DNA from: Marivita geojedonensis
GTDB taxonomy: Bacteria; Pseudomonadota; Alphaproteobacteria; Rhodobacterales; Rhodobacteraceae
Length of the DNA: 64,000 bases
NCBI RefSeq assembly: GCF_002115805.1
Contig: NZ_JFKC01000001.1
Location: 578,568 to 642,567 of the forward strand
Direction of reading: 5' to 3'
Positions within the stretch are counted from its first letter, which is position 1. Each line of letters starts with the position of its first letter. The translations under genes and the position numbers were made by a program. The notes beneath the pieces were generated by a model. The model did no database searches. It saw only the letters and a program-made list of their open reading frames with translations, and was not told the origin of the DNA. Positions 9,386 to 17,959 of this stretch are shown here, piece by piece.

Positions 9386-10312
9386 TCAGAACGTCACCTT
9401 TTGGTCTGTGATGTGCCCCGTGTGAGTCCACTCGGCCATCGACCCATCAAAGAGCAGGGCGTTTTTGTTGTTCAGCAGCTCATGGCTCACAAACCAGCCG
9501 ATACTGGCCAAGTGGCCTGTATTGCAGAAGTTGATCTGTGGATCCGTGAGGGACACTCCGGCTGCCGCATAGAGGGCCGCGAGAGCATCGGACTCCCGGA
9601 ACGACCCTTTTGCATCAACCGTCAGCCAGCTGTGAGGAAGATTCACCGAGTTCGGGATGGTCCCGGCGGTTTTGGCAGCCCCTGATTTTGTAATGCCCAA
9701 GTGGAAGTCACGGGTGCGATTATCGACCGGCACCACACCTGTCGCCACCATGATCTCGACGTCGTCCGCGGTGAGAAGCATGTGCTCTCTTGGCTTGGCG
9801 ACAAAGGACGCCGAACCCCTATCGACCTTGCCTTTTTGCAGGGGGTTGAGAGGGATCTTCTTGTCATCCAGCTCCTTGAGATAAGCGGCCATGCCGCCAT
9901 CCAGAATGGAGAGCTCATCATGGCCCAAATAACTCAAGGTCCAGTAGACTCGGGTCGCGGCACCCATGTCCGATGAGCTGGTCCCGCCAGGGATCAGCAC
10001 GATATGATCGTCGTTCGAAACACCAATCCTCCCGAGATGCGCCGCAATCTGCTCCGGCTCGCGCACCAGCCCCCGCACCTGTCCAACCTTCATGCGCCAC
10101 TGGTCCTTGGGACCACCATATTGGGTATGCACGGCGCCAGGAATATGGCCGTCCAGATACGCGCCCCCACTCCGCAGATCGACAAACACCACATCTTCGC
10201 TGTCGAGGTTTTCCGTCACCCATGCCACATCAACCAGAGGGTCGGCCGCATGGGCAAAACTCGCAAGGCTAAGCGCTGCAGCGGTGACTGCCAGGGATAG
10301 TGGATAGGTCAT
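9386..10312 (-). CDS. Periplasmic two-domain rhodanese (sulfurtransferase)
   Basis: The 308-residue protein has a signal peptide (1-22, ending AHA-AD). Two rhodanese domains follow. The first (about 27-150) contains DLRSGGAYLDGHIPGA but no catalytic Cys. The second (about 175-305) contains the active-site loop CNTGHLAS with Cys263. The family moves sulfane sulfur from thiosulfate or other persulfides to an acceptor such as cyanide or a thiol. Export to the periplasm, nearby cytochromes c and two DUF2892 proteins suggest a role in inorganic sulfur handling. A perfect FNR box lies 112 bp upstream. Broadly SseA-like, but the signal peptide sets it apart from cytosolic SseA. Confidence 0.88.
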   Translation of the reverse strand: MTYPLSLAVTAAALSLASFAHAADPLVDVAWVTENLDSEDVVFVDLRSGGAYLDGHIPGAVHTQYGGPKDQWRMKVGQVRGLVREPEQIAAHLGRIGVSNDDHIVLIPGGTSSSDMGAATRVYWTLSYLGHDELSILDGGMAAYLKELDDKKIPLNPLQKGKVDRGSASFVAKPREHMLLTADDVEIMVATGVVPVDNRTRDFHLGITKSGAAKTAGTIPNSVNLPHSWLTVDAKGSFRESDALAALYAAAGVSLTDPQINFCNTGHLASIGWFVSHELLNNKNALLFDGSMAEWTHTGHITDQKVTF

Positions 10313-10424
10313 GGTGTCCTCCCGTCAGGATGCGAGGAGATGGCAAGACTTCAGGCCACGTGACGCAACGACCGAACAGCAAACCCTCGCACCAGCAAGC
10401 TTCCACGTTCGAAAACCATTGTTG

Positions 10425-10438
10425 TTGATATGAATCAA
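10425..10438. promoter_or_regulatory. Perfect FNR box TTGAT-ATGA-ATCAA
   Basis: An exact match to the FNR consensus TTGAT-N4-ATCAA, 112 bp upstream of the rhodanese start (minus strand). It is the best such site in the window together with 14128-14141, and supports oxygen-dependent control of the rhodanese operon. Confidence 0.75.
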
Positions 10439-11003
10439 AACGGAGAACCGGCGCTATCCCAGTCCTGGGTATGGCAGGACGGTTTTTGAGCCCTCCATGA
10501 AGAGCGGATGCGCGGGTTTCGCCGTCCTGGACGCTTGGCCGGTTCGCCGGTGCATCCAAAACCGGTCTGAACCTGGGCGGTTTGGGTGTTTCGGGAACCC
10601 AGGTCAAGGGATAGGGAGATGCGTTCAGCCCTAGCCGTGCTTCATGAGGCGCCCAGTGTCGTTCCCCGGACAGGTCACGGGTAACCCCGCCTTAGGAGCA
10701 TGGACGAAACCATCAATCACAGCCGGGAACACCTCGACCGGTGCGCGCGCGTGCCGCGCGAACTGCGGCTTGGCAAACACCGGTTTGAGGCCAAGCGTCA
10801 CAAGCTGAAATCAGGCTTGGAATGGAGTCCAGAGAGTGTCGGCCTTCACGGCTCAAGCCTTCTGGGGCAAATGTCCTGCACCTGCGCATGCACAGCGCAG
10901 GACGCCCTGAAGCGCGATCGACCCGACGCGCGGCGATCGGACCCAAAGACCGAGCTGGTGAGTCATGGCCGCGATTGGAAACCGCGGCCAGAGCAGAGAA
11001 GCG
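10439..11003. other. Gene-free stretch between rhodanese promoter and dihaem cytochrome
   Basis: Open frames here (for example 10700-11143 plus) overlap the 3' end of the real cytochrome gene and have no recognisable product or ribosome site. I see no repeat or terminator with confidence. Confidence 0.4.
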
Positions 11004-11840
11004 CTATTCCGGATCCGGGAGAGGCGGCAGTTGCCGCAGATACAAAACAACAGCGTCCAGATCTGTTTCGGTCATCGAGGCATAATACCCATATCCCATG
11101 GGAGGCATCATGGGACTGCCATCCGGTCGCTTGCCCTGGGTGATCATCATCTTGATCTCGTCGTCCGTATACCCTGCGAGACCGTCCTCATGACTTGTCA
11201 GGTTTGCGGAAACCGAGGTTCCCCATGGCCCATGAAACGGAAACCCGCCAGCGCCAAGATGTGTATCCAGCATCGGGCCCATGGGACCCGGCGTCGAATG
11301 GCATTCCACGCAATGAGCAACCGGGCCTGCAAGATACTCCCCATATTCGACAGTCACAGCGGCAGGGATGGCGGCGACGCTCTCGATGGGCGGGCCATAG
11401 GCCGGTGGGAGGGGAATATTATAGGTCGAGAAAGGTGTTGTATTGTCACTTGCAGGGACGGTCCGGAGAAACATGACGATCGACATGAGATCATCGTCTG
11501 AGAGACCGCGATACAGTCCAATCGGCATCGGAGGTCCAATAACAGAGCCATTAGGTCGGATACCCTCCCGGATGGCGCGCGCAAGTTCTGCGTCAGTCCA
11601 TTCCGCAACACGGCTCCCCGGCGTAATGTTGACAGCCCAGGCCTCGAACGCCTCTGACTTCTCCACCATGAATCCGCCGAGCTCATTTGCCATATCGGGT
11701 CCGTTTGGACCCTGCGGTGTGTGACAATTGCCGCAGGCCGCTGGCCCGCGAACCAGGTATTCACCGCGCTCCAGGCTGGGCTCAGCCGAAACCGCGATGG
11801 GCAGCACCATGACCAGGGCTGCAAGTAGATCGTTTCGCAT
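11004..11840 (-). CDS. Periplasmic dihaem cytochrome c
   Basis: The 278-residue protein has a signal peptide (1-19, ending VSA-E) and two class I cytochrome domains. The first haem site CGNCH (36-40) is followed by TPQGPNGPDM, the second CVECH (177-181) by STPGPMGPM. Candidate axial Met residues lie in GPPMPIGLYRGL and PMMPPMGYGYYASM. The pattern, including DGSPMMPPM and SDDDLxxIVMFLRT, is that of the cytochrome subunits of PQQ or flavin alcohol/aldehyde dehydrogenases and related dihaem electron carriers. No dehydrogenase subunit is nearby, so it is probably a stand-alone electron carrier. It is unrelated in detail to the four small cytochromes. Confidence 0.87.
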   Translation of the reverse strand: MRNDLLAALVMVLPIAVSAEPSLERGEYLVRGPAACGNCHTPQGPNGPDMANELGGFMVEKSEAFEAWAVNITPGSRVAEWTDAELARAIREGIRPNGSVIGPPMPIGLYRGLSDDDLMSIVMFLRTVPASDNTTPFSTYNIPLPPAYGPPIESVAAIPAAVTVEYGEYLAGPVAHCVECHSTPGPMGPMLDTHLGAGGFPFHGPWGTSVSANLTSHEDGLAGYTDDEIKMMITQGKRPDGSPMMPPMGYGYYASMTETDLDAVVLYLRQLPPLPDPE

Positions 11841-12192
11841 AGATGGTCCCCCGTTTCGTGAGGCACGCTTGTTTTTGATATAGTCTGCGCGCTCTCTGCT
11901 CTCATGCTACCCGATCCTGGCGGTTTCGCCTAATCCCGCGTTTCCCGGCCTCGGCCAAAGCCCGACACCAATCTCGACATGGCCGCACCTCTCACCCGCT
12001 TTTGGGAGGTGATGGACCAAAACAGACCAATCCCACCTCCAGCAGCCCCTCGAGACACATGAGACGGGGGCGCTGCCTTGACCGATAACCCAACCGCGCT
12101 GCTCGTTCAGAGGATAGGACCGGCTGAAATAGAGCTTGTCACAGAAGCTTCTTTTGCGATTATTGAGACATGCACGAACAGGGAGGTCTCAA
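11841..12192. other. Divergent intergenic region
   Basis: This 350-bp region lies between the dihaem cytochrome (minus) and the first DUF2892 gene (plus) and must contain both promoters. I find no clear FNR palindrome here. The GGGAGGT at 12181 is the ribosome site of the next gene. Confidence 0.4.
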
Positions 12193-12396
12193 ATGACCGT
12201 AGAACGTTCAATCCTTTTGATCGTTGGTGTTGTGGTTCTTGGCAGTGCACTTCTTGCAGCGTTCCATAACCCGAATTGGCTTTGGCTGACGGGTCTCATG
12301 GGTGCACACCTGATCCAGGCATCGTTTACGGGGATGTGCCCCGTTGTCATGACATTGAAGAAACTCGGGCTTCCCACGAAAGCCGGATTTGCGTGA
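12193..12396 (+). CDS. DUF2892 inner-membrane protein (copy 1)
   Basis: A 67-residue product begins at an ATG behind GGGAGGT. Two short hydrophobic helices (about 6-22 and 28-44) are followed by TGMCPVVMTLKKLG. This GxCP segment after helix two is the hallmark of DUF2892, the membrane domain fused to rhodanese in YgaP-type proteins. Here it is free-standing near a periplasmic rhodanese. It likely sits in the inner membrane with its Cys available for persulfide chemistry. A longer frame from 12136 lacks a ribosome site. Confidence 0.82.
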   Translation: MTVERSILLIVGVVVLGSALLAAFHNPNWLWLTGLMGAHLIQASFTGMCPVVMTLKKLGLPTKAGFA

Positions 12397-12556
12397 CGTC
12401 CTGTGTCGAACGACGCGGTTCGGCGCTTTGGTCAGAATGGGGCACATGCGCCAGGCTTTGAGCGATTGGCGCAGAACTGGTTCTGTGCAACGGCGTCACT
12501 TCATATCCAAGCTGTCTCCCGAGCAGAGTCAGCAAGGCAGGTCCAACAGGCGACGA

Positions 12557-13237
12557 GTGTGGAAAACCGGGATCTGCGCGGCCTTGGCCAGTCTTCTGGT
12601 TTCGTCGGTTTACGCCGATGACCTCCAAACCTGTTCAGATAGGCAGTTTTCTGTCGAGGCGCCAAATGACGAGTTGCTTGAAACGCTCTGTCACGCCGCA
12701 CCGCGCATCCGGGACACGCTTTCAGACTGCGGGCTGACCCAGACGAGACCCTTGACGATCAAGGTTGTGGACGAGTTGAGCCACAAGATTGGAAACTGCC
12801 TCGCGTGGTTTGATTGCGATCACGACTCCATCCGGCTGACCAATCCCGCCCGTTATCCAGAGGTTATTGACCAGGACAGCCCCTATGCCACGCTGCCAGC
12901 GGATGTCTTGCTGGAAAATGCGCTCACGCACGAACTGGTGCATGCCCTCATTACGCAAAGTGCAAATGGTCGCGAAGTATCCCTGATTGATCACGAATAC
13001 ATTGCGGCCGCACTTGAGCTCGAATTGATGGAGCCTCAATGGCGCGATGTGTTGATTTCTGCAGCTCCCGTGTCGCTGCCGCCAAAAACTGGGCTGATCG
13101 ACATTTGGATCTATGGGCTGGAGCCCCGCAAGTTTGCGACCAATGCATGGCAGCATTTCAGTTTGCAGCAGAACGGTTGCGGATTGGTGGAACGCATCGT
13201 TCAAGGGGACGAGACACTGTCCCGGAGTTCACGATAA
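12557..13237 (+). CDS. Secreted DUF6639-like protein with HExxH motif (paralogue 3)
   Basis: The GTG at 12557 gives 226 residues with a typical signal peptide (WKTGICAALASLLVSSVYA-DD). The frame is open back to 12389, where it would overlap the DUF2892 gene. The core has HELVHAL and then DHEYIAAALELE, the same HExxH plus His-Glu pattern as the proteins at 2294 and 4205. The C-terminal WQHFSLQQNGCGLVERIV matches WRHFQTDGNGCDFVKSLI of copy 1, so these two are the closest pair. Metallopeptidase activity is an inference from the motif. Confidence 0.72.
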   Translation: MWKTGICAALASLLVSSVYADDLQTCSDRQFSVEAPNDELLETLCHAAPRIRDTLSDCGLTQTRPLTIKVVDELSHKIGNCLAWFDCDHDSIRLTNPARYPEVIDQDSPYATLPADVLLENALTHELVHALITQSANGREVSLIDHEYIAAALELELMEPQWRDVLISAAPVSLPPKTGLIDIWIYGLEPRKFATNAWQHFSLQQNGCGLVERIVQGDETLSRSSR

Positions 13238-13387
13238 CGGACCCCGACAACGGCCTGTCCACGCGACGGGAACGTGACATCGCAGGGGCACATGCCTGAT
13301 GCCCACGACATGCCTTCAGCGCCGAGTCACGTCCGGAGGTGATGTCGAGGCCCGACGCGGACAGTCCCAAACCCCTGAGCGATCGCG

Positions 13388-13401
13388 TTGACCCACATCA
13401 A
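13388..13401. promoter_or_regulatory. FNR-type box TTGAC-CCAC-ATCAA
   Basis: One mismatch from TTGAT-N4-ATCAA. It lies 53 bp before the DUF2892 start at 13455, a good class II position. Confidence 0.62.
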
Positions 13402-13454
13402 CGCAATCACGTCCCAAAACACGTTTACTGGGCACGTGTTTCAAAAGGGGGGAC

Positions 13455-13676
13455 ATGCAGATGGCAACCGGAAAAGCGGGGCGTGTTGGACCACTGGATC
13501 GGATCATTCGGCTGATCCTGGCACTGGTACTTCTAGGGTTTGCACTATTCTGCCCATTTGCACAGGCGCTTGGGCCCGTTGTTGTTTGGATAAGCGGGTT
13601 TCTGGGGGTTGTGCTGTTTATGACGGCGTTCATCGGTCGATGCCCCATCTATCAATTGGCGGGCATGCACACGTAA
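13455..13676 (+). CDS. DUF2892 inner-membrane protein (copy 2)
   Basis: The 73-residue product starts behind GGGGGGA. Two hydrophobic helices (about 20-36 and 40-60) are followed by IGRCPIYQLAG, the Cys-Pro signature of DUF2892. Compared with copy 1 it has a longer basic N-terminus (ATGKAGRVGPLDRIIR). It probably sits in the inner membrane and takes part in sulfane sulfur handling with the rhodanese; this role is inferred from YgaP-type fusions. The FNR-type box 53 bp upstream suggests oxygen control. A start at MATGKAG, two codons later, is equally possible. Confidence 0.82.
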   Translation: MQMATGKAGRVGPLDRIIRLILALVLLGFALFCPFAQALGPVVVWISGFLGVVLFMTAFIGRCPIYQLAGMHT

Positions 13677-13957
13677 AGATCCGGCAAGGACAAACCTCAC
13701 ACGTCGAGACCCAAGAACGAATAGTCCGCCGGTGACGCCTTGGCTGGTTGCCGTGACCGCGTCCTGGCCTTTAATGACGCCTCAATAGCGCGGGTACTGT
13801 TGACGCAGAGTAGAGCCCGATCAACCCGTCGCTGCGGGCACCAGAAAAGTTATGGAGACGGAAAATCCGGTAGAAAGGTCAGCATTGCTCACTTGATTTA
13901 TGTGCGTTCTGTGGGACGCTTCTTGCGTTGCGGACTCATCGGTCCGAGCTCCCAAGT

Positions 13958-14005
13958 GAAGGGGCCTGCGCCCACCCCACCTCTTTCCTAGGCGGAGGCC
14001 CCTTC
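13958..14005 (+). terminator. Strong GC hairpin, possible terminator
   Basis: GAAGGGGCCT (13958-13967) pairs exactly with AGGCCCCTTC (13996-14005), with further GC pairing inside the loop. TCTTCAT follows directly and a six-T run comes 14 bases later. It lies 280 bp after the DUF2892 gene, so it may end either that transcript or a small RNA. Confidence 0.45.
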
Positions 14006-14127
14006 TTCATCGGTGCGGTTTTTTGCATGAGGACGCCCTAAAGACATGCGGCATCGAAGGTCCGCTGAAGCAAGTGCAAACAGAAATGCCTGGGCCCGAA
14101 TGTGCGAAAGGCGTTCACAGCATTGCA

Positions 14128-14141
14128 TTGATGTTGATCAA
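14128..14141. promoter_or_regulatory. Perfect FNR box TTGAT-GTTG-ATCAA
   Basis: Exact FNR consensus, 68 bp before the ATG of the small gene at 14210. Confidence 0.72.
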
Positions 14142-14209
14142 ATCCCGATCCCGGACAGGATGGCACACTTCAGCGTCAACAAACCCGCAATCTGGAGGTC
14201 ACGCGCGTC

Positions 14210-14413
14210 ATGACAGGCATGAAGTATGTTTGGAAGATCACTGCGCGCGGCGACCAGGGAAGCACGGAACGCCCGCCGTGCTACGCCTATGCAGGCAGCA
14301 TGCGGGAGGCCTTGGAATTGGCGGGTGAGCCCGATGCCATTGCGACACCTCAAGTTGGTCGAGAATGGCACAGCCTCATGGACGGTCGGCGCGTTTGGCG
14401 TGAAGAACCCTAA
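14210..14413 (+). CDS. Small cytosolic protein of unknown function
   Basis: A 67-residue product starts at an ATG behind GGAGG; a second ATG (MKYVWK) lies three codons in. It has no signal peptide or membrane segment. The sequence (MKYVWKITARGD...PCYAYAGSMREALELAG...GREWHSLMDGRRVWREEP) looks like a compact alpha/beta fold with many aromatic residues. I do not recognise a family. It is preceded by a perfect FNR box, so it likely belongs to the low-oxygen set on its left, and it converges with the MscS gene. Confidence 0.6.
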   Translation: MTGMKYVWKITARGDQGSTERPPCYAYAGSMREALELAGEPDAIATPQVGREWHSLMDGRRVWREEP

Positions 14414-14488
14414 TTGTGGCCGACAGTTTCAATTAGGGAGCACCTGGTCGCGTTTTGACCTGTGCGCGCGAGGTCCACTGACACGTGC

Positions 14489-15901
14489 TCATGACGAGTC
14501 TGCCCGGGACGCATCCGTGCCATGGTGATGAATATGAACATCCCGTTGCGGATACGGTATCGAGATCCCGGCCTCGTCAAATTTTTCCTTTATTTGTTGT
14601 GTCAGGTCCCAATAAACCGTCCAGTAGTCAGCTGTCTTGCTCCACGGCCTGCAGATGAAATTTACCGAATTATCCGCCAGTTCATGTACGCGAATAACAG
14701 GTTCCGGATCGGCCAGAACCAGGGGATGGGCGGTCACTGTCTCTTTGATGACGTCTAGCGCATCAGAGATGGAGTCCGCGTAGGAAATACCAAACAACAA
14801 ATCGACCCGGCGTGTTGTGCTTGCAGTGACATTTGTAATGACGTTCCCCCAAACATTCTTGTTCGGGATCACGATCACCTGGTTGTCGGGCGTGACCACT
14901 TTGGTAGCAACGATACTGACGGATCGCACAGTACCAGCCACACCACCAACATCGACATAATCGCCCTCATCGAATGGCCGGTTGATCATGATCATCAGTC
15001 CACTTGCGAGATTTCCAAGCGTGTCCTGAAACGCAAACGCCAAAATGAACGAAGCACCACCAATCAGGGCGAAAACGGGTGTGATATCGATCCCCATGGC
15101 AGACAATACCACCAGCAGACCAAACGCCAGAACCAGCCAGTAGACCACCGTCGCGAGAAAGGCCTGCAAGAGCTTGGAGAGATTTGGAACACGGCCCATC
15201 ATCCGCTGACTTGTGCGCCGGCTCACTCTTGCAAACAAGAGCAACCCTAGGAGTGCAACGGCAAGTACGGCCCCGTTCAGCCCAACCGAAATGCCACCTT
15301 CGCGATCCATAAGCCAACTCAAAGTCTCGGACACGAGAGTTTCAAAATCGGTGTTCCGTGTTTCGTCAATAATGACCGAGGACCGATACGCCCGATACTC
15401 CGCGACCAGAGATGGATCACCGCCCTTCTTTTCCAGGGAGGAGATGACCCTGCTGTATTTGTCGAACAGTGCCTTTCTCTCAAGGACCAGCGCGGACAGG
15501 TTTTGGCGAGCCGCATCTTCGACACCCTGATCCGTCCGCAAGATGGTGATTTGTGCGGCCATCACCTCTTCTGTCGCTGCGCGTACAGTTTCCAACCAGG
15601 TTTCCGCGAGACTTTCCAACTCGGATTTCGTGAGGGGGATCAGTCGCAGTTCAAGCTCGTTTAGGGGAATATTCGGGTCCAGTATGTCGCGCGAAAGACC
15701 GGGTTCGGAATTGGCCGCATTATCATCGACAACCTGCTCCGAATTGGCACCCGTTGTCCTGCTAGCATCGCCCTCTGAGAGAGTTTCCTGGGCCGGCACT
15801 GCGACTGTTGAGAGCAAGAGAACACAGGTCGCAAAAAGACCCAGCATACAGGCAAGCACCCAAGACCCTCTCGTGACCACGTTGCTCTGGATGGATGTCA
15901 T
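14489..15901 (-). CDS. MscS-family mechanosensitive ion channel
   Basis: The ATG at 15901, preceded by GAGGGGGA, gives 470 residues; an upstream frame to 16090 is an unlikely N-terminal extension. There is an export signal (ACMLGLFATCVLLLSTVAVPAQ), then a periplasmic, partly coiled-coil region (about 50-190). Three membrane helices follow. The pore-lining third helix with GGASFILAFAFQDTLGNLASGL leads into the beta domain (EGDYVDVGGVAGTVRSVSIVATKVVTPDN) and the C-terminal alpha/beta domain. The family releases solutes on osmotic downshock. The extended periplasmic domain makes it larger than E. coli MscS (286 residues). It is not obviously linked to either neighbour system. Confidence 0.9.
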   Translation of the reverse strand: MTSIQSNVVTRGSWVLACMLGLFATCVLLLSTVAVPAQETLSEGDASRTTGANSEQVVDDNAANSEPGLSRDILDPNIPLNELELRLIPLTKSELESLAETWLETVRAATEEVMAAQITILRTDQGVEDAARQNLSALVLERKALFDKYSRVISSLEKKGGDPSLVAEYRAYRSSVIIDETRNTDFETLVSETLSWLMDREGGISVGLNGAVLAVALLGLLLFARVSRRTSQRMMGRVPNLSKLLQAFLATVVYWLVLAFGLLVVLSAMGIDITPVFALIGGASFILAFAFQDTLGNLASGLMIMINRPFDEGDYVDVGGVAGTVRSVSIVATKVVTPDNQVIVIPNKNVWGNVITNVTASTTRRVDLLFGISYADSISDALDVIKETVTAHPLVLADPEPVIRVHELADNSVNFICRPWSKTADYWTVYWDLTQQIKEKFDEAGISIPYPQRDVHIHHHGTDASRADSS

Positions 15902-16181
15902 CTGCTGTCCCCCTCGTCGACGTCTCGAAATCACAGACTGTCGCCATCTGAGAAGAAACGCAATTTTTGGCAAACCAGCGAGTAACGGAGAAAAGCGAGC
16001 AGTTGTCTCGACAGCGACAAACACCCCCAAAAATGGCGCAGACTGCGAAGATCTTTGAGATTGATGAACCGGGCCGAATCCGATGAACACGGCGCCGGGT
16101 CACTGGTCTCGAAAAGGTGTCAAGAGAGACACACGTCAGACGTCGAGGTCGACATGTGTCACGTCTTGCCGAAGATTGCGT

Positions 16182-16700
16182 CTACTGGGTGTCGGACGTG
16201 GCCGTCGAGTTGCCCATGGCTGCTGCACCCAGAAGCAACGCGGCGACACCACCGACCACCGTGGGTGTGAAACTGCCTGCGACAACCGCGCCTGCAGCTG
16301 CGCCCCCGGCTGCAACTGTACCAGGCGGGCAGGTGCCGACAACGGCCGCGGCCGCCGAACATTGAACGCGGATCTCTGAATTCGTTTCGAAACGCGCGCT
16401 GATGATCGCCCGGTCTCCGCAAGCATTTTGACTGCGGGCGATTTCGTACGCGCGACGCTCAGACTCCGATGCTCCCGTAGCAGCGACGGGAATGCATTGC
16501 GCGCCAGCCACACCTTCCGCGCAACGAACACCGACGCGCCCATCCTCGAGAAAGCGCGCCGACACGATCAAATCGTTCTGACCTTCACCACATGCTTCCT
16601 GAGCTTGGGCGATGGCCAAAGCCTCAGCATTGGATTGAGCAAATGCACCCGTGGCCGAAACGGTCAAGGCCATCATGGCGGCGAGGAAGGGGCTTTTCAT
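16182..16700 (-). CDS. Secreted protein with paired Cys-rich segments, unknown function
   Basis: The 172-residue product (ATG at 16700 after GGAGT) has a signal peptide (1-21, ending AFA-Q). The mature part contains two related segments, QEACGEGQNDLIVSARFLED and SQNACGDRAIISARFETN, each followed by a short strand with RVGVRC or RIQVRC-like Cys. This looks like an internal duplication with disulfides. The C-terminus is a Gly/Ala-rich hydrophobic stretch (about 128-165) that could insert in a membrane. I do not recognise the family. It lies just before the EPS locus on the opposite strand; a link is unproven. Confidence 0.65.
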   Translation of the reverse strand: MKSPFLAAMMALTVSATGAFAQSNAEALAIAQAQEACGEGQNDLIVSARFLEDGRVGVRCAEGVAGAQCIPVAATGASESERRAYEIARSQNACGDRAIISARFETNSEIRVQCSAAAAVVGTCPPGTVAAGGAAAGAVVAGSFTPTVVGGVAALLLGAAAMGNSTATSDTQ

Positions 16701-17266
16701 AGTGGACTCCGGTTCTGACGACGACACAACTTTGCGGGTAGATAACATGATTAAACTGAGCTGCCAAAGATCAAGTGAAAAAATCTCGGATTTCAGGCGT
16801 CATCTCATGACCTCCGCAATAATATGTATAAATGAAAAGCCGTTTCGGTCAGCTTGGAAAGCAGTGGCAGCACGTCTACACATGGAAAGGACTTCGAGCC
16901 TTGTTGGACATACCTCCGCATCTCACAAAACTGGCAAGATACTCCTGATTTTCTCAGAGAATCAGTGATAATCGCGGCTTGTGTATGATCTTTTTGGACT
17001 TTTGCGGGCAGTCTTCTTTGTTTGACTGCGCTAGCGTCGCCGAAACCGTGATCCGTTGGAGTCTTTTTGTAACTGCAATAATTGGCTAGGCACGCATCGC
17101 AAAGAGATACAGGCCGCGTTGAATGACCAAAATTTGGTCGACGGGCAAGTTATCGCCCTGTGACTCTTATCAGTGTGACAATATGGATTGAGCGTTGGAG
17201 GCAAAACCAGTATCGTTTTAGTTGTAGATATTGGCAGACATTTCACGTGAACGGTGGGGGTTCATT
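16701..17266. other. AT-richer intergenic region before the EPS locus
   Basis: No gene is supported here. The stretch contains the promoters of the divergent 16182-16700 gene and of the exoY/wzc pair. No exact operator can be given. Confidence 0.45.
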
Positions 17267-17911
17267 GTGTTCGACAGTTTGATGGACGATGTCGCGGGTT
17301 TAGCGACGTCGAAGAGGCGCAGCTCTTTTGTATTCAAGGCGTTCAAGCGGCTGTTTGATTTGTTCGTCAGCCTGATGTTGCTGCCTCTGCTCGCCGCGTC
17401 CGCGCTTGCGATTCTTGCACTCAATCCGCTGCTCAACCGTGGGCCTCTGCTGTTCAGGCAGCAACGCATGGGACGGCACTGCCAACCCTTTGTCGCGTAC
17501 AAATTCCGAACGTTGCTCCCCTGCACGTTGTCGCACAGAGATGTAAATGACCCCCTCGAACACCATCGCATTACAAAGCTTGGCAAGTTTCTGCGACGCA
17601 CCCGGCTTGATGAGCTGCCCCAGATCATCAATGTGCTGAAGGGGGAAATGAGTCTGATTGGACCGCGTCCTGACTACCTGCCGCACGCCCAAGTGTTTTT
17701 GAAGGACATTCCAGGATACCGTGAACGTCACGAAGTGCGTCCGGGAATCAGTGGGCTGGCTCAAACGGAAATTGGCTATGTGCAGGGTCCGAGTGACACG
17801 CGCCGCAAGGTGCTGGCAGACCTCTATTACATCAGAAATTCCGGCTTCCTGCTGGAGTTTTGGATCGTATGGCGCACCTTGTTGATCGTCTTTGGAGGAA
17901 AAGGTTTGTAG
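17267..17911 (+). CDS. Undecaprenyl-phosphate sugar-1-phosphate transferase (ExoY/WcaJ type)
   Basis: The GTG at 17267, six bases after GGTGGGGG, gives 214 residues. One N-terminal hydrophobic helix (about 25-45) is followed by the conserved bacterial sugar transferase domain: RQQRMGRHCQPFVAYKFRT, LGKFLRRTRLDELPQIINVLKGEMSLIGPRPD and RPGISGLAQ. This family loads the first sugar phosphate onto undecaprenyl phosphate at the inner membrane and so starts the repeat unit. It lacks the extra membrane domain of PglB/WbaP types and resembles ExoY. It is followed 48 bp later by the Wzc-like co-polymerase, with which it probably forms an operon. Confidence 0.92.
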   Translation: MFDSLMDDVAGLATSKRRSSFVFKAFKRLFDLFVSLMLLPLLAASALAILALNPLLNRGPLLFRQQRMGRHCQPFVAYKFRTLLPCTLSHRDVNDPLEHHRITKLGKFLRRTRLDELPQIINVLKGEMSLIGPRPDYLPHAQVFLKDIPGYRERHEVRPGISGLAQTEIGYVQGPSDTRRKVLADLYYIRNSGFLLEFWIVWRTLLIVFGGKGL

Positions 17912-17959
17912 GTTCGGAACAGCGACTTTGTCGAAACACGGACCAAGTCGCGCTTACAT

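Larger units (their letters stand above)
13677..14209. other. Gene-free stretch with possible small RNA
   Basis: No protein gene is supported in 530 bp. The stretch holds a strong hairpin at 13958-14005 followed after a short spacer by TTTTTT (14020-14025), and an FNR box at 14128. An independent small transcript ending at the hairpin is possible; I recognise no RNA family. Confidence 0.4.

Noticed and set aside
10700..11143. Plus-strand open frame of 147 codons before the dihaem cytochrome
   Set aside because: No ribosome site, no recognisable domain, and it overlaps the 3' end of a certain gene.
12078..12269. Plus-strand frame overlapping the first DUF2892 gene
   Set aside because: The DUF2892 frame has the ribosome site, membrane helices and the GMCP motif; this one has none.
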